Counted from the first letter of the stretch, positions 20,201 through 30,393 are shown. The stretch is 64,000 nt of DNA from Chlorella sorokiniana (GCA_025917655.1 CP084612.1:1178001-1242000), one strand, 5' to 3'. The notes: generated by a model from the sequence alone, not told the origin. Numbers and translations: made by a program.

Positions 20201-22779
20201 GGCATCCCACCTTGCTGCACCAGAAGTAGTCTTCAGGGGCGAGCAGCGGCAGGCGCGCAGCCACCAGCAGCTGTCCGGGCTCCAAACGCCGGTCACCGCT
20301 CAAAAGACCTCCAGCGCCACCTCTGCGCAGTGCGGCAGCCCGTCGACGTGGATGCTATGGCCGTCGGCTGCCTGAGCGCCGCCCTGGACCTGGGTGGTGT
20401 CGAGCAGCAGCACTGCAGGCAGGGCACAGGGGGCAGCTTGACGTGAAGCTCAGCACAGTGCACCCGTTGAGCAGGGCTGTCGGCTGTGGACGATCGCTGG
20501 CTAAACAGCCTGCGGCCCGGCAACGCCGCGCACCCACCTGTGGCGCCCCAGCCAAGCAGAGCTGTGGCCAGGTCCGACTCCAGCCCCTTGCTGCGCGCCA
20601 GCACCAGGTTGCCGCCCAGGGTGCCAGCCTGGCGCACGTGCGCGCCAGCAATGCGCGCCAGCATGCTGGCCAGCGCCGCCAGCGGCCGCCCCGCAGCCTC
20701 GCCCGCTTGGCGGCGGCACCCCGCAGCTCCAGGACCAGCTCAGAGATGGTGACAGCGGCGCCTACCAGCAGGTCAGACTGGAGGGGGCGCGGGTGGATGG
20801 GGGGCGGGCTGCGGTTGAGGTGAATGGGGCGCTGGGCGGGGCATGCAAGGGTGTGCGGCATTAAGCCTGCATTATACATTTGGGTTGAAGCTTGTCGGCC
20901 GCATCGCATGAGCAGCAGCAGCAAGCAAGCCCCGGTGCAGGATGTGGAGGGACCTGCGTGCACCTGCGTGACAGATGTGCGTCGCATCTCCTCCACGTGG
21001 CCCAGGCAGATGACGAGGGGGTCGTCGCGGGGCCACAGATCGTGGTACAGGCCTGTACCGCCATGCCAGCGATGCAGGTGGGAACCAACTGTGCGGGTCA
21101 TCCACGAGCAGAAAAGCTGCAGCATGGCTGCACGAGCCAAAAGCAGCGGCGTGGGAGAGGAATGCAGCTGAAGCAGCCGCCTGCATACCTGCGCCTGTGT
21201 TGCCGCCCAGGAAGCGGATGGGAAAGGCGGCGGCGCCGCCGCCGTTGCCGGGCGGCGAGGCACACGCCTCCAGCAGCTCTTGCAGGCTTCTGGGGGCCAG
21301 CCAGGCCTTGCCGCCCGAGGCCAGCACCTGTGATTGGGATTTGTTGCGCAATAAGTAAAGCAGCCGCAGGCAGCCGATTCAGCCAGCAGCCAGCAGCACA
21401 CCGGGCTCAGCGCAGCGACTGACCGCAGGAATGCCGTCGCCGTTGTGGGCAGTAGCCTCGCCGTGGGCGCAAGGCCTGCCTGCGGCTCGTGGCGGCTGCA
21501 GCAGCAGCCTGGCGCTGTCAGCTGAGCCCGAGGCGGCGGCGGCCGCGGGGCAGGGGAGGGGTGTGTGCAGGCCGAGGTCTTCAATGTCGCTTCCCGCTGC
21601 AAAGCTCTGCAGGCGAGGAACGGAAGCAAGAAAGGCTTGTGAGTGCTGTCAGACAGAGGAGCTGCCGCAAACGGTAGGGCGACTGTGGAAGGGCAGGGCC
21701 AGCCACTTGCGTCACGCAGGCAAGCCGCCGCACCTGACAGACATCCGTGATGGGGCGGAAACCGGTGCACCTGCAGCACAAACGCAGGTCGCGCTGCCTT
21801 GCCTTGCAGTTTAAGCACAATGCGGCCATGCCCTGCACCCATGAACGACGCATATTTTCGTGCTTGAGTCACAGTCAGCTGCACACCCCACCTGCACAGG
21901 TTGCCGTCGATGCAGGCCGCCAGGTCAGCACCCTCCAGCTGCCGCCCCGCCGCCGCCGCCTCGTGCAGCGCCGCCCCAGCGCAGCCACGATGCCCGGTGT
22001 GCAGAAGCCGCACTGGGAGGCGTGGAAGGCGGCCATGCGCTCTGCGGGTTGCGCGGGTGGGAGCAGATGCTCAGCAAGCTGGCTGCAGCATGCAGCTTTG
22101 CGCTCGCACAGGCGACCAGCACCCGGCAAAGATGGCCGCAGGTCAGGGCATGCTTGCAAGAAACTGCTTTGCACCCCTATGCTCTTGATATCAATCTGTG
22201 CTGAAGCACACGCTGGTCTGAGCCGGCTTGCCTTGGACGGGGTGGAAGCCGGAGGCAGAGGAGCCCATGCCAGCGGCGGTGACCACGGCGCACCCCACCA
22301 GCGATCCCACAGGCGCCAGGCATGAGTTGATGCTGCGCACTGCACTTGGAAACATAAGGATCAAGCGAGAACTCACCTGGGCCGTTGTAACTAGGCAGGC
22401 AAAGCGCTGACCGTCTGCCCTACTGTTCACCTTTTTTGCCAGGCTCGATGACGGCGACGGTGCACGCGCCGCAGCCGCCGCTCCCACAGCCCAACTGCAC
22501 ACTCTGCGCATGGTTATGATTGCTGTGCTGCTGAGTGAACCCTGGAAAGCACCGTTGCTCTCAAGTTTAAAGAGTGAGTCAGCAGCGGCACTGCGACTGC
22601 GTCGGCGGACTTGGCAGGGGTCTCAGGCCGCCCTTGGAGGTCTGCAAGCGCCTAAACCCCGCGATATTCGATTCATAGATCACCTTGTCACCGACATGCT
22701 GCCGGAGAAACAGCGCCAGGCTCAGCGACGGCTCGGTTCCGGCCAAGCCTGTGGAAACCCCATTAATTACCAGCGCCAT
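14205..22779 (-). CDS. Plant-type aldehyde oxidase (Mo, 2x[2Fe-2S], FAD)
   Basis: About two dozen short exons encode a full molybdo-flavoenzyme. Start MALVINGVSTGLAG at 22779. [2Fe-2S] domain 1: LGCGSGGCGACTV (about 22460-22500). Domain 2: SQCGFCTPGIVAAL and NLCR/CTGFRPITD (21770-22020). FAD domain: FPIRFLGGNTGAG (about 21190) and RQAGTLGGNLVLAR (about 20610). Molybdenum domains: ASGEAQYTVDV, GVYHMYMEPQ, RRVGGGFGGK (about 17830), TAMRAPGDGQ (about 16940), GTELGQGL (about 16240), ATSFTGGSTTS, GAAVSEVELNVLTG, LRTDIMMDAGQSMNPAID and AKAIGEPPLMLAASV with the catalytic Glu (about 14410). The MRAPGD sequence matches plant aldehyde oxidases; xanthine dehydrogenases have RGFG there. It oxidises an aldehyde to an acid; the substrate is unknown. 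One intron uses a GC donor (after HPVQ, about 22236). One exon needs a G near 21974. Confidence 0.9.
14499..14674 (+). repeat. 88-bp tandem duplication inside an aldehyde oxidase intron
   Basis: Two direct copies, 14499-14586 and 14587-14674, both beginning AGGTCGGGCATGCAG and both containing CGCATTTGCATGTCGTAG. They lie wholly inside the last intron (about 14458-14723), so splicing is not disturbed. Differences are few, suggesting a recent event. Confidence 0.85.
17041..17085 (+). repeat. (TGTGGG)n tract in an aldehyde oxidase intron
   Basis: Repeated GTGTGTGGGTGTGTGGG units passing into GTGGGGTGGGGTGGGGG. Intronic and low complexity. Confidence 0.75.
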
Positions 22780-23353
22780 CGTGCTACAAAGCTATGACAG
22801 GGCACCACAAACTAGTCCAATGGAGATATACAGAGGGACAGGTAGGGCAGGAGGTACTGCTGCGTTCAGGAGGGCCGAGATCAACCGGCGTTAGAGCGGG
22901 ACCTCGCATATGTGAACTTGAAACAGCAGGGAGCTGTCTGGGACAGCGGGCGAAGCAGCCCAGCTAGGAGGTACAGGCGGCGGCCACCTGGCTGGGGCGG
23001 TAGTACCGCAACACTGTGCCATCCCGAGCCTGCGCCCCTGCCCCTCACCCCCCCTCCCCCTTGACCCCTTCGCTCCTGTCCACCCCATCTCAGCTGGCAG
23101 ATAGTTGCAGCACAGTTGTTGATGCGAGCAAACAAGCGCGGCAGCATAGCCGGCTTCTGTTGACAGGGCTGCCCGCTGCCAGCAGCAGCATTGGTGCTAA
23201 CCAATCAAACCAATCACAGCAATTAGCCTCCTGGTCACTGTAGGTTGCAATCCTTCATGCTACTTATATTACTTATGGTACAGACAACACAAAAGACACT
23301 GTGCATTGATCCATGCACAGTGGTTAATGAATTCGGCAACTGATCGACTCATC
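22780..23353. other. Intergenic, aldehyde oxidase promoter and RCCR2 3' end
   Basis: No exon supported. The aldehyde oxidase promoter should lie in the left part. A C-rich tract is at about 23035-23085 and a more AT-rich stretch at about 23180-23350. I see no TGTAA on the minus strand for RCCR2 within 300 nt. Confidence 0.45.
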
Positions 23354-24821
23354 TCACGACCTCCCGGTCAGGGCCCCCTTGAGCTTGCCATCAGCCGATG
23401 CGCCTCCGGTGATTGCAGCCGCCAGGGTTCCGCATGCCTGCTCATTGAAGAGCCACCCCGCAACCGTGCAGGTGATAGAGTTGAGCTCTGCAGGATTGTG
23501 GGGAAACGGGGAACTCGGTTGCGCCATGTGCATCGGCCAACTGGCGCTGCCACCAGCTCGACAGGGTGGGGCTTCGAGATGTGCTCTGCGGGGTTCCAGC
23601 CATGCCATCTGCCAAGTCTGCTGAGCCCACCTGACACGTAGGCTTCATCATAACGAGCCACCTCATCTGCTCCGTTTGCGGCAGGCGCCGTGCCGCCATT
23701 CTGGCTGCCGCCGCCGCCTGCATCCTTCACCAGCGCCCCCACAGCCTGGTCAGATCTGCAGCAGCCTCCGCCCATAGCTCCAGGTTCCTCTGCAAAGCAC
23801 ACGTGGCAGCTTGCCTTTGCGATTCACTGCGTTGCAGCGCATTGCAGCTGAGAGAGCACATCCTTAAAAAAAAGGCAAACTGCGATCGTTGAAGGCCCCG
23901 ACAGCCCGCCCCTGCTTACGCCCCCACCTCGCTGGGCTCAAAGGCAAAGGCCACCGAGTCCTGCATCAACAGGCGGGCCTGCGGCACCGGGGAGGTGAAC
24001 ACGCGCCAGCCCTCGTGCCCAAGGCAGCGCTTGAGCACGTCGTTGAAGGTGGGCAGGCCCTCGACGGGGCTGCGACGCAGATGAGGGCGCAAAGCGACGG
24101 TGTTGGTGTCGGGGGCTGGGCGCAGGGGCCCTTTCTTGTGCCCAAGCTGACTGCTGCAGCAGTGCAGCTGCGTGAGGGAGGCGCATGCATGGCAGCCCAC
24201 TCACCTGAGCAGTAGAAACGGCGCAGGTACTCCCTGTCCAGCAGCAGGGGCCGACGGGCCATGAAGCTGACACTAGCCTGGACCTGCACAGCAAACACAG
24301 CACCCAGCTTGACAAAATTCAGCCAAAAGCACGCAGAGAGGACTTGAAACAGGTAGGACTGCCTGCACTGCTGCGATCAGACAGTTGGGCGGCATCACCT
24401 TGCCACCCTCGATCTTGCTGCTGAGGCTGAGATGCGGCACGTCGCTGCCCCCGCCAGCCAGGCCCAGCAGGCGGGTGGCGCTGAAGCCCTGCCCGGGGCT
24501 GACGATCGTGGAGGACGAGAGCCAGCGCAGGCTGGGGCCCTGCCAGGCGCTGACCAGCGCGCCAGAGGTGCCGTCGGCAGACAGCATGTGTAGGCTGCCG
24601 TCAGACACGGTGGCGTGGTCGCAGGGGGCTGAGGCGGCCAGCTCATGGGGCTTCAGCCCCAAATCCCCGCTCAGCAGCTCCACCGCAGACTGCTGCTGGG
24701 CCAGCGCAGCCTTCAGAGCGTGCTCGCTGGACGCGTGGCGCGTGACGAGTGCTGCCGCGCTCGAGTCGCTGTCGCTGGCCTTGATGTGGGGCGCTTCAGC
24801 CGGGTTCCCATGCGCTGACAT
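23354..24821 (-). CDS. RCCR family protein, copy 2, divergent active site
   Basis: Exons 24400-24821, 24205-24283, about 23945-24078, about 23645-23797 and a last exon ending at 23354. Start is MSAHGNPAEAPHIKAS, with no obvious transit peptide. RCCR signatures are clear: SLRWLSSSTIV, GGGSDVPHLSLSSKIEGGK, RRPLLLDREYLRRFY, a GLPTFNDVLK segment and VARYDEAYV. Where functional RCCRs have PHxxxE, this protein has PHLSLSS, and where they have FDA or IDA it has FAFEPSE: the Glu is replaced by Ser and the Asp by Glu. It may therefore act on another bilin, bind without reducing, or be inactive. Exons 3 and 4 each need one base (near 24066, and in the GTGGGGGCGC stretch near 23750). It is divergently paired with RCCR3. 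Confidence 0.82.
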
Positions 24822-25350
24822 GATGCTGGAACGCCTGGAAGAGTGATTGAGCGGCTGATGGGCGCAGGAGGCGCTGAGAAGGCAGGAGGGGGCGATGAGA
24901 AGGCTGGAGTGTGCCGGGAGCGGCGCCACAATGGCTGGGGCTCCTTGCAGACCGAAACTTGCAGTTGGTAGGCGCTGAAAGCATCATACAGCGCTGATGA
25001 CAGAAACTGGAAGCGTGGGAGCACGATAAGAGGCGACGCCAAGTGCGTGCGGCAGCGCTGACGAGGCGGTGACTGCGCACCTTCCAACTCCCTCCGCACA
25101 TGTAATTGACGCGCTCCCGAGAACCTCAGCTCATCTAGTAATGATAAACTGAAGGGATGATCATTCATCGACTCAGCCTATCTTCCGCAAGCCGTCCGAG
25201 GCCGCCAGGAGAACACCGTGGTGGTCACCAAGGCCTTGTGGTTGCCCCCGGGCCTTAGGTTGCATCGAATTTGAACTTGATTTGTTGTACTGCGTGTAGG
25301 GTGCCGTTCCACACGCAGGGGATGCAAGCCCTGGGCAGCGGCGGGTGCTC
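24822..25350. promoter_or_regulatory. Shared promoter region of RCCR2 and RCCR3
   Basis: About 530 bp between two head-to-head RCCR genes. Both promoters and 5' untranslated regions must fit here, so co-regulation is likely. No specific factor site can be named from the sequence alone. Confidence 0.55.
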
Positions 25351-26739
25351 ATGCCGAGGCGCCGCCGCTTTCGCCTGCCCTTCACAAGCTGGTAGACAGC
25401 AGCCCCAGCTATTCCACGATCCTCACAACCCAGGACCTCATTGTAGAACAGCTGACCAACAGCCTCCAGCTCAGCCCCGCCGGGAGGGCACCACCGCTCC
25501 CGGCGGCCTGGTGCAAGTGGAGGGTGCCGACGACGGCTCCGGCGCGCGCGTTCGCTGCCTGACGGGCCACGGCGTGCGCTGGCTGTCCGCCTCCGCCCTG
25601 GGCCGCGCTGACCTCAGCTTTGGAGGCACCATTGTCACCGGCTTCTGTGACGCCTCAGGGGACACGCCGCACTTCCTGCTGGAGCAGACGCTGTACGGCG
25701 GTACGGTACTGCTGGTTGTGGCACTCTGGCCACGCCGCGACTGGATGGTGGACGGCGCCTACCTGCAGCGCTACTACGGATCAGGTGAGGGTGGCGGGTG
25801 CTGCTCGGGTTCCCACTGACCGGCCAGTGCTGCAAGTGCAGCCCAACAGATGCGCGGGAAGCTGTGCGGCATGTGGTGCTCCGACTGGCGGGCTGCAAAG
25901 TCCACCGCGCTTCGGCGACACGCCCCACCGGTGCTTGCTGACAGCGTGCTGCCACCCTGCCGCCCTGTGCAGCGCCCTCTGGCGACCTTCGCCCCTACAA
26001 CGAGATTTACAATGCTTGCATGGCCGCCGCCGCGGAGCGCCCGGCTGGCGCCGCTACCAGTCGCCTGAACTGTTGGTGAAGCCGATGCTCAGCACGGCGC
26101 TGGCCTACACCTTTGATGCGAGAGAGGTGGGCCGCCCCGTACCTCGCCGCCAAGCGCAGCGCTCTGCGGCTGCCCGTCTGCTGGCCCAGGGACAAGCGGT
26201 GCTGGGGAATCCCAGCCATGAAGGGCACAGTAGGCAGCGCTGCGGCTGACATGTGTGCCACGCAGCTTTTGGCACCCAAGCTATCGACCCTCGATGCCAC
26301 ACTCGGCCCCCACTGCCCTCACTCTTTGGCAGGAAGACCTGCTGGCGGCCCGGGAGCTGGCGCTGGAGGTGGCGCAGCTGTGGGCCGCCTTTGTGCGGGA
26401 CACCCCGGCAGGCAGAGCGGCGAGATAGGCCTGCAGGACGACCCGCAGGTGCAGCAGTACGATGCGCGCTACATCGCATGTGAGTGGGGCAGCGCTGCTT
26501 GCTGCAGCGATCTTTCTCTCTACTGGCCGACTGCCACTTGCGCGGCATGTGAAAGTGCACCCCCTTGTGAACCTGGCTTCCCGGCCACCCCAGCGTTGTC
26601 ATTCGGCCCGTGTGTGGCTGCTGCAGCCGTCAAGGAGGACCCGGGCAACGAGTGGGCAGCAAAGCTGTTTGGGCAGGAGGCAACCAACCGCCTGGTGGCG
26701 GCCATGCACGGCTGCCCGGATGCCGGGCCTGTGTTCTGA
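25351..26739 (+). CDS. RCCR: Red chlorophyll catabolite reductase, copy 3
   Basis: Exons about 25351-25784, 25973-26126, 26333-26479 and 26627-26739. Signatures: TILTTQDLIVEQLTNSLQL, GHGVRWLSASALG, IVTGFCDASGDTPHFLLEQ, RRDWMVDGAYLQRYYGS, YQSPELLVKPMLSTALAYTF, EVAQLWAAFVRD, VQQYDARYIA and TNRLVAAMHGCPD. The acidic residues of PHFLLE and TFDARE are kept, so it should be a working reductase. The start is uncertain: MPRRRRFRLPF at 25351 resembles RCCR1's MHGC...PRRRRFRVAP, but a frame change is needed soon after. Bases also seem missing in C runs near 25475, 26040 and 26403. It lacks the intron found in RCCR1 and RCCR2 after the PHxxxE helix, and has one after QRYYGS that RCCR1 lacks. Confidence 0.88.
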
Positions 26740-26882
26740 ACGACGTGGGAGTCCCGCCTGAGAGCGGCAGCGCCAAAGAGTGCTGCGCAAGCGCGGCCCA
26801 GCATCCTCCTCCTGTCAGCAGCCACCACTTGCAATGGCAGCCTCTTGCCACATAAGTCTGCCGCCTGTGCAGCTCTGCAGCT

Positions 26883-26887
26883 TTACA
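26883..26887 (-). terminator. Candidate poly(A) signal TGTAA for PAO-like gene 2
   Basis: TTACA on the plus strand, about 145 nt beyond the stop at 27031. Confidence 0.5.
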
Positions 26888-27030
26888 GTTTAAAGAAAGA
26901 ATTTACCTTGCAAAAACATTGCTTGCACTTCGGATTTGCTGTATATACTTTTGCCTGCTGCCGTCCGTTTCAGTTTGCTTGGGCGATCAACTATGATGCA
27001 TGGCAGGAGGCGCCACCTCAAGGTGCATGC

Positions 27031-29917
27031 TCAGTGATGTTCGCTGTGGCGCCAATCTGTAAATAGGAACTGCTGCTCCAGCTTCTGCATCGCCATAAAA
27101 GTCGCCAGGCTGGCCGCAAAGCCTGCAGCGAGCAACAGGCTGGCAGGGTGCAGAAGAGCGCCCCCTGCCCAGGATGAGCGTTAGGCCGAGAAAGGCAGCG
27201 CCTGCTGCACCCAGCAGGGCGGCGCGAGCCGTGCGAATGCCACGAAGCGCCTTTTGGCAGTGTGGGCAGTGCTCTGCAAAAGAGGAGGGAGTGCAGTAAG
27301 GACGCTTTCAAATCTCAACAAGCATTCTCGACAGGCACAGCTCCAATAGAACCTCCCCCAGCTGCTCCAGCGTCAGCCCCACCTGTGTGCTGGTGGAAGC
27401 GGTCCAGCAGAACCTCCCGGCGCATCTCCGGCTGAGGGCGCTCGGCCGCTGCCACGTTTGGGCCCCATTCAACACTGCCACCTGCAGGACAGCCAGGCTG
27501 TACCGTCGCTGCCAGGCTTCTAGCCTTGCATCTGCTCGTAACGCCAGCAGTTGACAGCAGCTAGAGATCTCGCAGCTTTCAGGTCAAGAGGCTCGACTGC
27601 GTGGCAGGCCTTGCACCCCACCTGCCGCTTGCTCCAGCCACTGGCGAAGGGTCACCACGCCGGCATCGCTGGAGGTGGGCAGGTAGAAGCCGCGGCGCCA
27701 GCCGAGGAAATCCGGGGAAGCCATGTTGGTGCCCTGGCAAGCAGGCGACCAGCAGGGGCAGGTTCACTTGAAGTGCATTCGGCGTTTTCACAGCAACTGG
27801 GCCAGCTCAACGGCGCTGGCAGGTTGGGCTCTGCTGCCCTGCTGGGGAGCCAGCCTGCGCCCGGCCTTGCCTGTCGGTGAAGAATGACGATGTCTTGATC
27901 CGCCACGGTGTGCTGCAGGAAGACGCGGAGCACCGCACCTTATCACTGTCCTTCTCTCCGCTGCCATGCAGCAAGCACCAACTGCAGCGTTGCATGCAAG
28001 CATGCAGACGTGGTAGGCAGGCAGGGGAAAGGCACGCCAGCAGGCTCCCTGGACACCCACGTTGTACAAATGGCGCAGCCAGGGCTGCCAGTGGAACAGC
28101 TTGGACACAATCCTGCAAGGCAACAACCCAGGAGGAGGCTCAGATGGAGGCAGCGGTGGCTGTGGGCTGCCATGTTGAAACCACTCTCAATTTAAGCGCC
28201 CACCTGAACTTGCTGTCGGTTGCCAGCGGCAGGCTCATGAGGCGGCTCCTGCCGGGGCCCACGGGGACCACGAAGTAGAGCAGCGCCAGCTCGCCCTCGG
28301 GGCCATGCCCTCGCTGGCAGCCCTGCGTTGACGCAGCAGCAGCAGCAGCAGCAGCTTAGCCGCCTGATCGGGCATGCTGCATCGGGAGACGCAGCTGGGA
28401 AGCTCAGCCGCGAACGAGAGATACTATCTTTCGAACCGCACACCACAGCATGCAGGGTGGCTGGAGGGTTAGGTGGCGGAAGGTGGCTCCCTTGGGGTCG
28501 TCACACACGAAGCGGTACACGCCTCGCTCGTCCTGCAGTGCAGCATCCGAACGTTGTTCAACCCTCAGCATTAATATATGCATCATGCAGAACCGGGCAT
28601 GATAAACATCGCACCAAAGTTTCGCAACTTTACAGCACCTGGTGCGTCAGCCTCGCATACCTGCTGCAGCAGCTTGATCGCGAGCGGGCCCGCCTGCGCC
28701 GCGCTGCCGATGAAGCCGGCGTGCGTGAAGTGGACGTGGCCGGGGTCGCAGCTGTTTTCGAGCAGGGGCAGGTAGTCAACGGGCAGGTCTCGCACATACC
28801 TGCAGCAAGGCGACGGCAGCACCGGTTGCAAGCGTGTACCCGGGCCGGAGGTGATGTCAGCAGCCCTTTGAAGCCAGCTCACCATGGAGACACAGCAAAC
28901 CACTCCCTGCCGCGCTGGTCAGCAGCCGGCAGCACAGGCAGCGGGGTGGCTGCCGCGCGGCGCTCCGCATCCGGCCCGGCTTCCAGCCAGACCCACAGCA
29001 GGCCGTGGGCCTCAGCTGTGGGGAAGGCCACGGCGCACGCACGCTTGCTGGAGCAGGCGGTGGTCTTGGGGGTCCCTGGCTCGCTTTGGGGGATCTCAGC
29101 GGCTGCGCCCGTCCCCTCAAACTGCCAGCCGTGCTGCACACAACGGAAAGGCAAGAGATGCTGCATGCCAGCCAGGGTGCTACAGGAAGGGAGGCCGACA
29201 GGCACACCAGGCACATCTGGCAGCCGCATCATACACACATGCGCTGCAGCTAGCCACAACCCTCACGTAAGCACACTCCAGCCGCTTCGTCTCCGCATGG
29301 ATCCTTCCCTCTGCATGTAAAGCGTGGCGCAGCACGTTAGATGACCTTCACGGAACACAGTTCCGGCGGAAGTGAGGCTGCAGCATTAGGACGCGCGCAG
29401 TGCACATTTTGCGCACCTGACAGGGGGCTGCGCGGTGGGGACAGCTGTCGCGGAAGCAACGCCAGGTGGCATTGCTGTCTCTCCACGCCACCAGGTTGTA
29501 CCCCAGGATGGTGGTCTGGTGGGGCTTGGAGGGGTCCAGGTAATCCAGAGCCGTCTGCAGTTGGGTCGGTGGGTGGATGGGGGTCCTTGGGCGCGGCGCA
29601 GGCGTGAGCAGGCATGAGCACCCATCAGAAGGCGATAGGTATGGAAGATGGACAGGCACCTCCCATGCACACGACTTGGCAAGAATGTGCAGGCGAGAGA
29701 GATCAGGGACCAGTCTCACCACGGGGTACCAGCAGCGGGTCCACGCAAAGAGGCTGCCGCTGGCAGCGGGCTCAGCAGCAGTGCCCACCGCGATGGCGGC
29801 TGCCGCCTCGCCCTGGCCCGTCACCTGGTCGACCTCAGCTGAGCTGAGCGGTGCAGCGAAGGCGTAAGCGTCAAGGGAGCCAGTGCGCAGGCGCGACGCC
29901 CTGCAGACCTGCACATT
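27031..29917 (-). CDS. PAO-like Rieske oxygenase 2
   Basis: The first supported exon starts at an acceptor at 29917 (NVQVCRASRLRTG...); the initiating exon lies upstream and was not found. Rieske motif: RDSCPHRAAP (about 29410-29445) and RCVQHGWQFEGTG (about 29115-29150). Then VAFPTAEAHGLLWVWLE. Mononuclear iron site: LLENSCDPGHVHFTHAGF (about 28705-28760), the D-x2-H-x4-H pattern. Further exons give YRFVCDDPKGATFR, VSKLFHWQPWLRHLYN, QDIVILHRQ and FYLPTSSDAGVVTLRQWL. The last exon (27031-27273) holds the CxxC motif EHCPHCQKALRGIR and hydrophobic segments, as in PAO and TIC55. It has diverged clearly from PAO-like gene 1 and could be the TIC55-like hydroxylase of the pathway instead. Its 3' end overlaps the 3' region of RCCR3. 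Confidence 0.78.
27058..27062 (+). terminator. Candidate poly(A) signal TGTAA for RCCR3
   Basis: TGTAA about 320 nt after the RCCR3 stop at 26739. It lies inside the last coding exon of the opposing PAO-like gene 2, so the convergent transcripts would overlap if it is used. Confidence 0.35.
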
Positions 29918-30393
29918 CTGGACAGCAATTGAAGCTAGTTTCAGCGCTGGTGGACATCACTGTGAAGGCGCCCCGCGGGTTGTGACCAGGCATCGAATGG
30001 CACTAGCACAGCAGCCTCTGGGCCACCATTGCAGCACCTCACACGACCACACATCACTCGTGGCAGAGAGGGAGCTTGCCTTGGATGCTCTGGCTGGGGT
30101 TGCAAGGGCGCCCAGTCGGCCCGTGCTCCAGTGCTTGCCATGCACCTGTATCCCGCGAAGACAAGGAGCCACCACCATCATGAGCATTGGGACAGCGGTG
30201 CTGGAGGACAGAGCTTCAGTTTCACTCATACATGTCACAGCTCAGCACGGAGCTGGAAAGGTCTGGAGAAGCAATTTCAGGCTGAACTACTGATGGAAGG
30301 CTCTGCTAGCGATGCTCATGCACGATCAGTGGCACTGTGCTTCTCTGCCCATCCTGCACGAGGCATACTTTTGAACAGCGAGCGCTTGGCAGC
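29918..30393. promoter_or_regulatory. Region between PAO-like gene 2 and the ankyrin/U-box gene
   Basis: It must contain the missing first exon and promoter of PAO-like gene 2 and the promoter of the divergent ankyrin gene. A minus-strand ATG near 30080 opens a short frame, but no convincing transit peptide with a good donor was found. Confidence 0.4.

Noticed and set aside
20355-22013. A 552-codon open frame on the minus strand
   Set aside because: It runs through introns and exons of the aldehyde oxidase. Only short pieces match the family; the rest is GC-driven open frame.
14205-22779. Xanthine dehydrogenase
   Set aside because: The domain order is the same, but TAMRAPGDGQ replaces the RGFG type of motif and YHMYMEPQ replaces the xanthine dehydrogenase version; both fit plant aldehyde oxidases.
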